Notes under the pieces: generated by a model
What the model was told of the DNA's origin: nothing
The model's input: only the letters and a program-made list of their open reading frames with translations
Database searches by the model: none
Assembly: GCF_000717185.1 (NCBI RefSeq)
Contig: NZ_JNYE01000142.1
Coordinates: 1 to 24,052, forward strand
Direction of reading: 5' to 3'
Length of the DNA stretch: 24,052 nt
From: Kitasatospora phosalacinea
GTDB taxonomy: Bacteria > Actinomycetota > Actinomycetes > Streptomycetales > Streptomycetaceae
Shown here: positions 8,067 through 16,658 of the stretch, one piece after another
Position numbering within the stretch: position 1 is the first letter of the stretch
Layout: each line of letters starts with the position of its first letter
Translations under genes and position numbers: made by a program

Positions 8067-8669
8067 TCAGGTGGTGGGCACCTGGTGGCGGGCGGCGATC
8101 TCCCGCGCGGTGTCGCCGTCCGGGCCCGGCTGCGGGACGAACACCGCCTCGCGGTAGTACCGGAGTTCGGCGATCGACTCGCGGATGTCGGCCAGTGCGC
8201 GGTGGCTGCCGCCCTTCTGCGGGCTGTTGTAGTAGGCGCGCGGGTACCAGCGGCGGGCCAGCTCCTTGACCGAGGAGACGTCCACGATCCGGTAGTGCAG
8301 GTGCCCCTCCAACTCGGGCATGTCCCGGGCCAGGAAGCCGCGGTCGGTGGCCACCGAGTTGCCGCACAGCGGGGTCTTCCCGGCCTCGGGCACGTGCTCG
8401 CGGACGTACGCCAGCACCCGTTCCTGCGCCTCGGCCATGGTCAGGCCGCCCGCGAGCTCGTCGAGCAGGCCCGAGGAGGTGTGCATCTGCCGCACCACCT
8501 CGGGCATGCCCTCCAGCGCCTCGGCGGGCGGGCGGATGATCACATCCACCCCTTCGCCGAGCACGTTCAGCTCGGAGTCGGTCACCAGGGCGGCGACCTC
8601 GATCAGGGCGTCCCGATCGAGGTCGAGGCCGGTCATCTCACAGTCGATCCATACCAGACGGTCATTCAC
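8067..8669 (-). CDS. orn: oligoribonuclease
   Basis: DEDDh-type 3'-5' exoribonuclease of 200 residues that degrades 2-5-nt RNAs, including pGpG from cyclic-di-GMP turnover, in the cytoplasm. The catalytic residues are all visible: Asp9 and Glu11 in [10 protein letters not shown], Asp109 in SVATDRGFL, and His156 and Asp161 in SHRALADI. The start is GTG at 8667-8669; the adpA stop is only 4 nt upstream, so the two are probably co-transcribed. The C-terminus carries a short extension (about residues 180-200) typical of actinobacterial members. The adpA-orn order is conserved in Streptomyces, where orn affects growth and development. Confidence 0.96.
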   Translation of the reverse strand: MNDRLVWIDCEMTGLDLDRDALIEVAALVTDSELNVLGEGVDVIIRPPAEALEGMPEVVRQMHTSSGLLDELAGGLTMAEAQERVLAYVREHVPEAGKTPLCGNSVATDRGFLARDMPELEGHLHYRIVDVSSVKELARRWYPRAYYNSPQKGGSHRALADIRESIAELRYYREAVFVPQPGPDGDTAREIAARHQVPTT

Positions 8670-8673
8670 GCCC

Positions 8674-9606
8674 TCACCCTACGGCGCGGTCGCGCGCCCC
8701 CGACACCGCACGCGCCCCGTCCGGACCGAAGTCCGCCGTGTCGCGCGCCCCGCGCTCCGGCTCGGCCTCCGGACGGTGCACCGCCCGGCGGTCCCGGGCG
8801 GTGGGCTGCTTGCCGTCCGCGTCCTCCGCGATGGCGTGCTCCACCGGACGGTCCGGCCGCTCGGCCGACCCGCGCCCGCCCGGGTACGCCGCGCTCGGCC
8901 GCACCGGCTGCCCGGGGGAGGGCTGCGCGTGCGCGTGCGCGGGCGACGGGCCCGGCTGGGGGCCGGGAGCGGCCTGGCCCGCGGCGCGGACCGGGTACCG
9001 GGGGTCGACCGGGCGCTCGGCCCCGGGACGCCCGTAGGCGCCCGGCGGCGGACCGGCCTGCGGCGGCACCAGCGGACGCGGCCGCTGCCGCCCCGCCGCG
9101 CCCCCGCCGGGGCCGGACGCCCCGGCACCGCTCGGCACCTGCTGGCCGTGGCCCGCCGGCCCGTGCGCCGCCCCGTGTCCGACCGTCCCGTGCGGGGCCT
9201 GCAGGGTCTGCAGGGCCTGCGGGTGCCCGGCCGGGCCCGTGCCGCGTTCGGCCGGGAGGCCGTGCGACGGCGACGGCACCACGGGCCCGCCGACCGCCGG
9301 ACGCCGGGCCCGGAAGGTGGTCCGGTACGCGGCCGGGGAGACCCCGAGCTGTCGCCGGAAGTGCCCGCGCAGCGCCACCGGCGAGCGGAAGCCGCAGCGG
9401 CGGGCGACGTCGTCCACCGACAGGTCCGAGGTCTCCAGCAGCCGCTGCGCCTGCAGCACCCGCTGGGTGATCAGCCACTGCAGCGGTGCGCTGCCGGTGA
9501 GGGTGCGGAAGCGGCGGTCGAAGGTGCGCCGCGACATGTAGGCGCGGGCCGCCAGCACCTCCACGTCGAACTGCTGGTTGAGGTTCTCCAGCGCCCAGGT
9601 GACCAC
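8674..9606 (-). CDS. adpA: AdpA C-terminal part: AraC-type DNA-binding domain (after in-frame TAG)
   Basis: Downstream half of adpA, in the same frame as the N-terminal half and separated from it by one TAG codon (9660-9658). The AraC/XylS double helix-turn-helix fills residues 1-100 counted from GTG 9606: [18 protein letters not shown] (16-33), [18 protein letters not shown] (40-57), [19 protein letters not shown] (65-83). It is very close to the AdpA family here. A tail of about 200 residues rich in Pro, Gly, Arg and Ala follows, longer than in most AdpA proteins I know. GTG 9606 is only the first conventional start after the stop. The conserved frame continues upstream to the TAG through [18 protein letters not shown], which includes the TTA codon. 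GGAGGAG lies 24 nt before GTG 9606, poorly spaced, so independent initiation is not well supported. It may be a fragment, a restart product or the C-terminus of a readthrough protein. Confidence 0.85.
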   Translation of the reverse strand: MVTWALENLNQQFDVEVLAARAYMSRRTFDRRFRTLTGSAPLQWLITQRVLQAQRLLETSDLSVDDVARRCGFRSPVALRGHFRRQLGVSPAAYRTTFRARRPAVGGPVVPSPSHGLPAERGTGPAGHPQALQTLQAPHGTVGHGAAHGPAGHGQQVPSGAGASGPGGGAAGRQRPRPLVPPQAGPPPGAYGRPGAERPVDPRYPVRAAGQAAPGPQPGPSPAHAHAQPSPGQPVRPSAAYPGGRGSAERPDRPVEHAIAEDADGKQPTARDRRAVHRPEAEPERGARDTADFGPDGARAVSGARDRAVG

Positions 9607-9639
9607 CTCGGCCAGCGGGTCGTTGCCGATCTCCTCCGG

Positions 9640-9660
9640 TAAAGACTGGTCGATGTACTA
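9640..9660 (-). other. adpA: in-frame amber codon and bldA-type TTA codon in adpA
   Basis: Reading the adpA frame on the minus strand gives GGC CAG GCC TAG TAC ATC GAC CAG TCT TTA CCG GAG. The TAG (9660-9658) replaces one residue of the interdomain linker. The TTA Leu codon (9642-9640) is the position at which adpA depends on the bldA tRNA in Streptomyces. Frame is kept on both sides, so this is a substitution-type stop, not a frameshift. A C-to-T change in CAG (Gln) would create it. Confidence 0.93.
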
Positions 9661-10635
9661 GGCCTGGCCTCCGCCGCCGCGGCGGTTCGGCACCACCAGC
9701 CGACGGGCCAGCGCGTTGGCGGCCTCGGCGCCGTGGTCGCTGCGGACCACGTGCAGGCACAGGTCGATGCCCGCCGCGGTGCCCGCGGAGGTGAGGACGT
9801 CGCCGTCGTCCACGAACAGCTCGCGCGGGTCGACGTGGACCCGCGGGTACCGCTTCGCCAGCGTCGGCGCGTACATCCAGTGGGTGGTCGCCGGGCGGCC
9901 GTCCAGCAGCCCGGCGGCGGCCAGCACGAAGGCGCCGGTGCACAGGCCGATGATCCGGGCGCCCTCGTGGTGGGCCTTGCGCAGCGCGGCGATCGCCTCG
10001 ACCGGCGGCGGCTGCGAGATCGACCGCCAGGCCGGGACCACGATGGTGCCCGCCCGGGACAGCGCCTCCAGCCCGTACGGGGCGGTCAGCGTCAGCCCGC
10101 CGGTGGTGGTCAGCGGGCCCTCCTCGCCGGCGCACACCAGCAGCCGGTAGCGGGGGACGCCGGCGTCCTGCCGGTCCACGCCGAACACCGACAGGGGGAT
10201 CGAGCTCTCGAAGATCGGCGCCCCGCTGAACAGCAGCACCGCCACCGTCTCGCGCCGCCGCCGCCCAGCCAGCTTGCGGGGGGAGGACAGCGCGCCGGGG
10301 CCGGTGCCGACCGGGAGCACGTCCGTCGCGCTGCCCGCGCCCGCGCCCGCGCTCGTCGCGCCGTGCGCGGGGCCGTGCGTCGCGCCGTGCGTCGCGCCGT
10401 GTGCGGAACCGTGCGTCGCGCCGTGCGCGGAGGAGGCCGCCGAGAGGGGCGGAACCGCGGAGTGCTGACCCGGCGTCATCGCTCCCGGAGCACCCTGGAG
10501 CTGACCGCCCGGCCCGCCGGCCGCCGAACCGGCCGCCGTGCCACCGAACTTGCCGAGTCTCGCCGTGCCACCGGGATGGGACGAAGGCTGGCGGCCGTTC
10601 TCAGGACCCGCGTCGCTCCTGCTCACCCTGCTCAA
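9658..10635 (-). CDS. adpA: AdpA N-terminal part: DJ-1/PfpI-like domain, ends at in-frame TAG
   Basis: Upstream half of the developmental regulator AdpA (GlxA/AraC family, also called BldH), 325 residues from TTG 10635. Residues 127-315 form the class-1 glutamine-amidotransferase-like (DJ-1/PfpI) dimerisation domain: VAVLLFSGAPIFESSIPLSV (131-150), GLCTGAFVLAAAGLLDGRPA (230-249), THWMYAPTL and LTSAGTAAGIDLCLHV. In S. coelicolor and S. griseus this domain is followed by a linker and the DNA-binding domain in one chain; here translation would stop at TAG 9660-9658. The N-terminus is about 100 residues longer than in those species and holds GATHG-like repeats (70-94). The start is uncertain: TTG 10635, GTG 10626 and ATG 10479 are all in frame, and GC bias continues to the first two. 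If only this half is made, it could dimerise but not bind DNA. Confidence 0.88.
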   Translation of the reverse strand: MSRVSRSDAGPENGRQPSSHPGGTARLGKFGGTAAGSAAGGPGGQLQGAPGAMTPGQHSAVPPLSAASSAHGATHGSAHGATHGATHGPAHGATSAGAGAGSATDVLPVGTGPGALSSPRKLAGRRRRETVAVLLFSGAPIFESSIPLSVFGVDRQDAGVPRYRLLVCAGEEGPLTTTGGLTLTAPYGLEALSRAGTIVVPAWRSISQPPPVEAIAALRKAHHEGARIIGLCTGAFVLAAAGLLDGRPATTHWMYAPTLAKRYPRVHVDPRELFVDDGDVLTSAGTAAGIDLCLHVVRSDHGAEAANALARRLVVPNRRGGGGQA

Positions 10636-11409
<774 letters not shown>

Positions 11410-12381
11410 TCAACCCGCGGCGGCGGCCGGGGCGGGTTCGGCGGGCGCGAGCGGCACGGTCGTCGTCAGCGGCACGGCCAGGGGTGTAGCGGCCGGGGGG
11501 AGCGGGGCCTTCGCGGTGGCCGGGGCGTGCGGGGCGTGCGGGGCGTTCGGGCCGTACGGGGTGTTCGGGCCGTACGGGACGTTCGGGGAGACCCGGGCGG
11601 GCGCCGGGGCCAGGCGGGAGGCCGGGACGGCGAGGCGGCCGCGCGACCGCTGGGCGCGACCGGCCGTGGCCGCGGCGAACCCCCGTCCGGCGGTGGGGTG
11701 TTCGCCCGCCGCGAGGATCACCCGTACCGCCTCCGGCAGGCTCGGCGAGCTGACCGTCGGACGGTAGGCCCGCTCGGCCCACGGGCGGCCGTGGTGCAGC
11801 CAGGCGCTGCGCAGCCCCGTCGCCGCCGCCCCCGCGATGTCGGCCGGACCGTAGTCGCCGACCATCCAGGTCTGCGCCTTCCAGTCCCCCCGGTCCCCGG
11901 CCGACCGGAACCCGCACCGGCGCGCTGCGATCTCGAAGATCAACGGGTCCGGCTTCAGGCAGCGGGCCTCCTCCGAGATGACCCAGCCGTCCACCAGGGC
12001 GGCGAGCCCGGTCCGCCGGATCTTCTCCAGCTGGGGCATCGTCCCGCCGTTGCTGACGATCCCCAGCATCCACCCCGCCTCGCGCGCCTCCCGGAGCGCC
12101 GCGACGTGCGAATCCGGGCACCGGATGTGGGAGTTGATGCCGATCCGGTACTGCGCGAGCATCGAATCGACCGACCGGTCGAAGCCGTAGCGACGCTTCG
12201 CCGCACCCAGTACGGTGCTGCGCGGTACGTAGCCGCTGCCGTCGAGCATGACCAGCCAGTCGAGGTCGCCGGCGGGGAGGCCGTTCTCGGAGAGGAAGTC
12301 CTCCGCCCAGGCCCGGAACGCGGCGTCCCTGGGCAGCAGGGTGTTGTCGAGGTCGAGCAGGAGCAGCGGCATGCCGAGCAT
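11410..12381 (-). CDS. HAD-family hydrolase with low-complexity C-terminal tail
   Basis: Haloacid-dehalogenase-superfamily phosphohydrolase, 323 residues from ATG 12381 (or 320 from ATG 12372). All four HAD motifs are present: motif I DLDNT (residues 10-14, nucleophile Asp10 and Asp12), motif II SNGG (110-113), motif III Lys143 in LKPDP, and motif IV VGDYGPADIAGA (174-185). The insert between motifs I and II suggests a C1-type helical cap. The substrate is unknown; a small phosphorylated metabolite is the usual choice. The last 100 residues are a Pro/Ala-rich tail with YGPN repeats (VPYGPNTPYGPNAPHAPHAP) of no known function. The frame is open up to 12774, but the upstream part has mixed codon use and no HAD sequence. 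A perfect 12-bp palindrome, TGGCAATTGCCA, lies 28 nt before the start. Confidence 0.85.
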   Translation of the reverse strand: MLGMPLLLLDLDNTLLPRDAAFRAWAEDFLSENGLPAGDLDWLVMLDGSGYVPRSTVLGAAKRRYGFDRSVDSMLAQYRIGINSHIRCPDSHVAALREAREAGWMLGIVSNGGTMPQLEKIRRTGLAALVDGWVISEEARCLKPDPLIFEIAARRCGFRSAGDRGDWKAQTWMVGDYGPADIAGAAATGLRSAWLHHGRPWAERAYRPTVSSPSLPEAVRVILAAGEHPTAGRGFAAATAGRAQRSRGRLAVPASRLAPAPARVSPNVPYGPNTPYGPNAPHAPHAPATAKAPLPPAATPLAVPLTTTVPLAPAEPAPAAAAG

Positions 12382-12889
12382 GCTGCCAGCGGCCGACTCG
12401 TATGCACCTGGCAATTGCCAAAGGCGGGAGGAATTTCCGCGAATTGGCCGAATACGGATGCTAAGCACGCAACCCGGACCATGATCCGAAAAGCGGCCGG
12501 TCCCACCGGGCGGCCCCGGGCCGGTCGCCGGAGGACGGCCGCGGGACAACTGCCGTGCACCGCCTGCGGGCAGGGGCGATGACAGTCGGGTCACGTTGTG
12601 TCGGCGCACTGTTGCGCGCATCGCGTGTCGTCGGTCAAGCTCCTGGGAACCCGTCGCGCGGGGGCGCACGTTTCGGCCCGTGTTTCCCCCACCCGCGGGA
12701 ACCCGATCGCACGAGGGCGCCGTCGCTGGGCGGGGCCCGCTCCGAGCCGTACTCTGAAAGGCACAGGTCCCCAACGGTGGTAGTCGTTCCCGGACGCATC
12801 GCCACCGCTGCCGTCCCTGTCACCGGGACCGGACGGTCCGCCGCCGCGCCTCCCTGCGTAGGCCCGCTTCAGTTGAAGAGTTTTGAGCC
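12382..12889. promoter_or_regulatory. divergent intergenic region between HAD and UspA genes
   Basis: 508 nt without a convincing gene. Next to the HAD gene it contains the perfect palindrome TGGCAATTGCCA (12409-12420) and TTGGCCGAATACGG (12444-12457). Both cores, TGGCAATT and TTGGCCGAA, also occur upstream of adpA (10755 and 10935). The remainder is GC-rich; no confident -10/-35 pair was found for the UspA gene. Confidence 0.5.
12409..12420. promoter_or_regulatory. 12-bp perfect palindrome upstream of HAD gene
   Basis: TGGCAATTGCCA is a perfect inverted repeat in an AT-richer patch 28 nt before the HAD start, a sensible operator position. The binding protein is unknown; TGGC is the conserved part of the AdpA box, so AdpA is one candidate. 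Confidence 0.4.
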
Positions 12890-13777
12890 ATGGCCGGTCA
12901 TGAGCCCTCCGCTTCTGCCCACGGCAGCCCGTACGACGGCAGGTCCGACGGCACGTCCGGCGGCATGTTCGACGCCGGACACCCCGGCGTCCCGCCGCTC
13001 GCCGATCCGCCGCACCACCCGGACGTCCGGCACCCCGACGTCCAGCACCCCGGTGCCCGGCACCCCGTCGTGCAGCACCCCGGTGCCCGGCACCCCGGCG
13101 TCCAGCGCCCCGACCGGCCGCGGCGCGGCCTCGGGAAGCTGCTGGGCCAGCGGCCGGACCGCAACCCGGAGCGTGGCGGCCCGGAGCGCGGCGACCCCGA
13201 GCGTGACACCCCCGGGACGGCGGCGGACCCCGTCGTCGGCCCACGACCCGGTACTGCGGAGGACGCGATGACCGACCGATCCCGTCCCACCGTCGGCCGT
13301 CGCGACGACGAGGGCGAACCCCTGCTCCAGGAGCACGGCTCGCGCGCCTGCGACCCGCAGTTCCAGCACGGCGTGGTGGTCGGCTTCGACGGCTCGCTCT
13401 CCAGCGAGCGCGCCCTGGCCTACGCCGTCGGCATGGCCCGCCGCTCCCGCTGCGGCCTGGTGATCGTCCACGTCGCCAACCGGCTCCCCGCCACCGTCTG
13501 GGCGGGCTGCGAACCCCCGGTCTTCGTGGACCTCCCGGACCAGCGCACCGAGATCCTCGGCCTCGAACTCGCCTGCGCCGACTTCCTCTCCGGCGTCCCC
13601 TGGATCCTGGTCGAACGCGGCGGGGACATCTGCCACGAGATCGAGGAGGTCGGCCGCGAGTACGCCGCGGACGCCATCGTGGTCGGCAGCACCCACGGCC
13701 TGCTCGGCAAGCTCTTCGGCTCCGTCTCCAGCCGCCTCGCCCGCCGCGCCAACCGCCCGGTGATCGTCATCCCCTGA
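12890..13777 (+). CDS. universal stress protein family protein with repeat-rich N-terminal extension
   Basis: UspA-family protein of 295 residues from ATG 12890. The Usp domain occupies about residues 159-295. It starts with HGVVVGFDGSLSSERAL (160-176) and ends with the ATP-binding loop type GSTHGLLGKLFGSVSSRL (266-283; G-x2-G-x9-GS) before the final strand PVIVIP. It is therefore probably an ATP-binding stress protein of the cytoplasm. The first 126 residues are low complexity and include six HPxxR/Q pentapeptides (43-72). A second start, ATG 13268 (MTDRSRP), has GGAGGA close upstream and would give a 169-residue protein of ordinary Usp size. The start is thus undecided, though GC3 bias supports translation of the extension. 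It is divergent from the HAD gene. Confidence 0.85.
   Translation: MAGHEPSASAHGSPYDGRSDGTSGGMFDAGHPGVPPLADPPHHPDVRHPDVQHPGARHPVVQHPGARHPGVQRPDRPRRGLGKLLGQRPDRNPERGGPERGDPERDTPGTAADPVVGPRPGTAEDAMTDRSRPTVGRRDDEGEPLLQEHGSRACDPQFQHGVVVGFDGSLSSERALAYAVGMARRSRCGLVIVHVANRLPATVWAGCEPPVFVDLPDQRTEILGLELACADFLSGVPWILVERGGDICHEIEEVGREYAADAIVVGSTHGLLGKLFGSVSSRLARRANRPVIVIP
13016..13105 (+). repeat. six 15-bp coding tandem repeats (HPxxR/Q)
   Basis: Six head-to-tail 15-bp units (first unit CACCCGGACGTCCGG) encode HPDVR, HPDVQ, HPGAR, HPVVQ, HPGAR and HPGVQ in the UspA-family extension. Units 3 and 5 are identical at DNA level; the units alternate Arg and Gln at the end. Confidence 0.9.
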
Positions 13778-13925
13778 CCGGCGGCCCCCGCCCCGTCCCT
13801 GCCCTGCCCCGCCCCGTCCCCGGTGCGGCCCGCCGTCGGTGCGGCCTGCCGTCGACCGTGGTGACCTGGCACGATCGGCCGATCGAGTCGTTCCCGGGCA
13901 CTCCGGTGCGCCGTACCGGTGACCG

Positions 13926-15743
13926 GTGGAGCCCCTGGTCGATCATGCAGGGGTGACCGATCGTCATATCGACGTACAGACTGCCGGATGGCGCAGCGCA
14001 GCAGCCGTCCTCCGCCGCCCCGCGCCCGTCGTGCTCGGGGCGGCGCTGCTGGCTCCCGCGGCCCTCGGCGCCTGGACGTCGGAACCGGTGACCACCCGGG
14101 GCGGCGAGGTGCGCAACGAACTGCGGCTGAGCGTCAGCACCAACACCAGCACCGACCCCGCGGTACGACTGCGCGCCGGAGAACCGGCCACCCGCACCTA
14201 CCACCTGAGCAACCACGCCGAGTACCCGCTCGGCAACGTGCTGCTGAGCGACCCCCAACTGCCCGGGGGACAGTTCTCCTGCGGCTCCGACCGGAGCATC
14301 CCGCCCGGCGGGACGATCGACTGCACCACCACCTTCACCGCCGCCCCCGGACCGCAGTCCGCCCGGGTCTCGGCGGTCGCCGATGCACCGAACCACCTGC
14401 CGCAGTCGCGCGCCGACGCACCCACCGGCTACCTGGGCATCACCGCGGGCATCCGGCTCACCCGGCTGGGCACCCCCTCCGGCACGGGCCTGTCCCACCG
14501 CTCGACGCCCCGGACGGCACCGAACACCGCCCCTGCCGCCGTCCAGCCCGTTCAGCCCGACCGGCCCGTCCAGCCCGAGCGGCTCGTCCGGTCCGACCGG
14601 TCGGTGGTCAGGGCGGTGGCCGCGGGTGGCGGGACGGTCGAACTCCAGTACCGCCTGGAGGCGTTCGGTGACGTCCCGGTCACCGCGGCCTCGATCACCG
14701 AGGGACTGCCCGGCCTGGGCGCGGTCAACTGCACGGGCCCCGACGGCGGGCGCACCATCGCTCCCGGCCAGGCCGTCGACTGCCGGGCGACCGGCACCGC
14801 CCGCCCGGGACGCCAGACCGGCACGGCCCGCGCCGAAGGCACGGCCGACGACGCGACCGTAGCCCCCGACGGCAGCCGCCAAGCCCCCCGCCGGGTCTCC
14901 GCCGAGGCCAGCGGCACCTACGACGGCCTGCAGCCCGCCCCGCCCGGCCCGGAGCAGACCGAACCCACCGCCGCGGGCTCCGGCTCCGGTGCCGGCCCCG
15001 CTCCAGGCACCGGCACCGGCACCGGGAGCGGGACCGGGACGGGCCAGGGGGCGGGCGGCACCGCGGGCACCGGGGCGGGCCAGCCGGCGCCCGGTACGGC
15101 CGGTACCGGCGGCACCACCGGCGCCGGAACCGCCGGAGGTGCGGGCACACCGCAGGGCTCCTCGACGGACGCCGTTCCGCCGGGGCTGCTCCCGGTATCC
15201 GTCCCGCCCGGCACCCTGCCGTTGGCCGCCGCCCCCGGCCAGCCACCCGCCAACGCGGCGCAGGCTCAGGGGCAGGCGCAGGCGCAGCAGCCCGCAGCGG
15301 GAGCCCCCGCCCTGGCCGGGCAGTTGCTCGGACCGTTCCTCCCCGGACAGGCCCCGGCGTTGCTCCTGGGCGGAACCGCTTTCGCCCTCCCCGGCTCGCC
15401 CTTCGCCGCTCCGGGCCAGTCCGCTGGATCAACTCCCTCCACCAGTAACGCCGTTGCTCCCGGCGCAGCCAATCGCCCCGCCTCGGTCCCCGCTTCTGTC
15501 CCCGCCTCCGCCCCCGCGCACGGTCCGAGCGCCGCCACCGCCCCGCAGCAGTCGCGGCCCGCAGCCGACCGCTCCCCGGGCGCGCAGGCGCAGAGCCAGT
15601 ACGCGACGGGGGACTGGCCCTCCGAGGAGGAGGACAACCCCTGGGACACCACCGAGGTGATGATGCTCCTGCTGGCTCTCATCCTCCCGGTGCTGTGCAT
15701 CCTGGCGGCGATGTTCACCGTGCGGAACCGGGGGCGGAAGTGA
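13926..15743 (+). CDS. membrane-anchored surface protein with two Cys-paired repeat domains
   Basis: Extracytoplasmic protein of 605 residues, family not named with certainty. A hydrophobic signal (APVVLGAALLAPAALGAW, 33-50) follows a basic RR. Two related beta-rich segments carry the pattern Cys-x(12-16)-Cys with a PGG/PGQ turn: FSCGSDRSIPPGGTIDC (117-133) and VNCTGPDGGRTIAPGQAVDC (267-286). These resemble the DUF11/DUF7507-like repeats of actinobacterial surface proteins. A long Gly/Thr/Pro/Ala/Gln-rich stalk (about 330-560) leads to an acidic patch (SEEEDNPWD) and a C-terminal transmembrane helix (578-598) ending in RNRGRK. This arrangement suggests a protein that spans the wall from the membrane. 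The start is uncertain: GTG 13926 or GTG 13953, neither with a clear ribosome-binding site. The next gene follows closely and may be co-transcribed. Confidence 0.78.
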   Translation: MEPLVDHAGVTDRHIDVQTAGWRSAAAVLRRPAPVVLGAALLAPAALGAWTSEPVTTRGGEVRNELRLSVSTNTSTDPAVRLRAGEPATRTYHLSNHAEYPLGNVLLSDPQLPGGQFSCGSDRSIPPGGTIDCTTTFTAAPGPQSARVSAVADAPNHLPQSRADAPTGYLGITAGIRLTRLGTPSGTGLSHRSTPRTAPNTAPAAVQPVQPDRPVQPERLVRSDRSVVRAVAAGGGTVELQYRLEAFGDVPVTAASITEGLPGLGAVNCTGPDGGRTIAPGQAVDCRATGTARPGRQTGTARAEGTADDATVAPDGSRQAPRRVSAEASGTYDGLQPAPPGPEQTEPTAAGSGSGAGPAPGTGTGTGSGTGTGQGAGGTAGTGAGQPAPGTAGTGGTTGAGTAGGAGTPQGSSTDAVPPGLLPVSVPPGTLPLAAAPGQPPANAAQAQGQAQAQQPAAGAPALAGQLLGPFLPGQAPALLLGGTAFALPGSPFAAPGQSAGSTPSTSNAVAPGAANRPASVPASVPASAPAHGPSAATAPQQSRPAADRSPGAQAQSQYATGDWPSEEEDNPWDTTEVMMLLLALILPVLCILAAMFTVRNRGRK

Positions 15744-15748
15744 CGGCC

Positions 15749-15793
15749 ATGACGACGGTGGTCATGACGACGGTGGTCATGACGACGGTGGCG
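15749..15793 (+). repeat. three 15-bp tandem repeats carrying ATG codons
   Basis: ATGACGACGGTGGTC occurs at 15749-15763 and 15764-15778, and a third copy at 15779-15793 ends in GCG. It starts 5 nt after the stop of the surface-protein gene and creates three in-frame ATGs. Confidence 0.93.
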
Positions 15794-15844
15794 CGGGCGT
15801 GCCGGAGCACGCTGCGCCCGGGTGCGGCCGGGCCGCGATGCTGA
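15749..15844 (+). CDS. possible 31-codon upstream ORF overlapping the DUF4239 start
   Basis: Short frame beginning with MTTVVMTTVVMTTVARACR and ending at TGA 15842-15844. Its stop overlaps ATG 15838 of the next gene in the arrangement ATGCTGA, a classic layout for translational coupling. There is only a weak GGAAG upstream (10 nt). It may be a coupling or tuning ORF rather than a functional peptide; no similarity is recognised. Confidence 0.3.
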   Translation: MTTVVMTTVVMTTVARACRSTLRPGAAGPRC

Positions 15845-16632
15845 CCGTCGCCGTTGCCGCCGTGTCGGGTGCGGTGTTGGCGTTGGTGCTCGGCTTGCTG
15901 CTGGGGCGGACCAGGCGGGCGCGCGAGGGGTCGACGACGCCGCAGGCGCTGTCCTTCGCGGGGGCGGCGATCCTCGGTTTCTTCGCGCTCTTCCTGGGGT
16001 TCAGCATCGCCGGTACCTGGCAGCAGCTGAACTCGGCACGTCAGCACACCTACGAGGAGTCGCGGGCCCTCACGGAGGCGTACTGGACCGCCGGCGGCCT
16101 GTCCGGGGCAGACCAGCCGGTGGTGCAGGAGCGGCTGCGGTCCTACACCAGGGTGGTGATCGACGACGAGTGGGCCACCATGCAGCACGGCAGCGGCAGT
16201 CAGACCGCCTGGCAGGCGATCGACCGGGTGCGGGCCGCCGTCGACCAGGCGACGGTGCACAACCAGGCCGAGGCGAGCGCTCGTACCGATGTGCTGCGCA
16301 GCCTGTCCGAGGTCAACGCCAAGCGGAACGCGCGGCTGGGTGATCTCCGTGCGTCGGTGCCCGTCCTGGCGATCGGCGGTCTGCTGGTGGGGGCCGTGTT
16401 CGTGCTGGCCACCCCCTCGGTGATCGGGTTGACCTCCAATCCGCGGAACCTGGTACTGATGTGCTTCGTGGGCGCCTCCGTGGCGTTCGGGGTGAGCATG
16501 GTGGCGGTGATGAGCGGCCCGTTCTCCGGCGCGGTGCGCGTCCAACCGACGGCGTTCCAACTGGCGTTGGAGCGCTACGACCAGATCGACGGCGACGCCG
16601 GGGCGTCGGCCCTGCCCCCGTTCCGACCCTGA
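15799..16632 (+). CDS. DUF4239 (bestrophin-like) membrane protein
   Basis: Integral membrane protein of 277 residues (264 if it starts at ATG 15838). Helices are visible at about 15-36 (LTVAVAAVSGAVLALVLGLL), 52-73, 188-206 and 218-238. Between helices 2 and 3 lies a soluble helical segment with the family hallmark YEESRALTEAYWTAG (85-99) and LRSYTRVVIDDEW (113-125). DUF4239 proteins are related to bestrophin-like channels by fold prediction, but their function is not established. GTG 15799 has a weak GGTGG upstream. ATG 15838 removes a non-hydrophobic leader and overlaps the stop of the small upstream frame, so it may be the true start. It follows the surface-protein gene in the same direction. 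Confidence 0.82.
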   Translation: MPEHAAPGCGRAAMLTVAVAAVSGAVLALVLGLLLGRTRRAREGSTTPQALSFAGAAILGFFALFLGFSIAGTWQQLNSARQHTYEESRALTEAYWTAGGLSGADQPVVQERLRSYTRVVIDDEWATMQHGSGSQTAWQAIDRVRAAVDQATVHNQAEASARTDVLRSLSEVNAKRNARLGDLRASVPVLAIGGLLVGAVFVLATPSVIGLTSNPRNLVLMCFVGASVAFGVSMVAVMSGPFSGAVRVQPTAFQLALERYDQIDGDAGASALPPFRP

Positions 16633-16658
16633 CCGGTGCGATCCGGGCCCGCGCCGAC

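Noticed and set aside
9601..9670. Frameshift as cause of the adpA split
   Set aside because: Both halves are in the same frame (GTG 9606 is 54 nt from TAG 9660) and the linker reads through with conserved residues, so only the TAG separates them.
12382..12774. N-terminal extension of the HAD frame up to 12774
   Set aside because: Codon bias drops there, the HAD fold starts at DLDNT just after ATG 12381, and promoter-like AT-rich sequence lies inside the extension.
13016..13105. CRISPR-like array
   Set aside because: Repeats are contiguous 15-mers with no spacers and lie in frame within a protein; no cas genes are present.
12555..13271. Plus-strand frame overlapping the UspA-family start
   Set aside because: It is out of frame with the Usp domain, and the overlapping frame has the stronger GC3 bias and a real domain.
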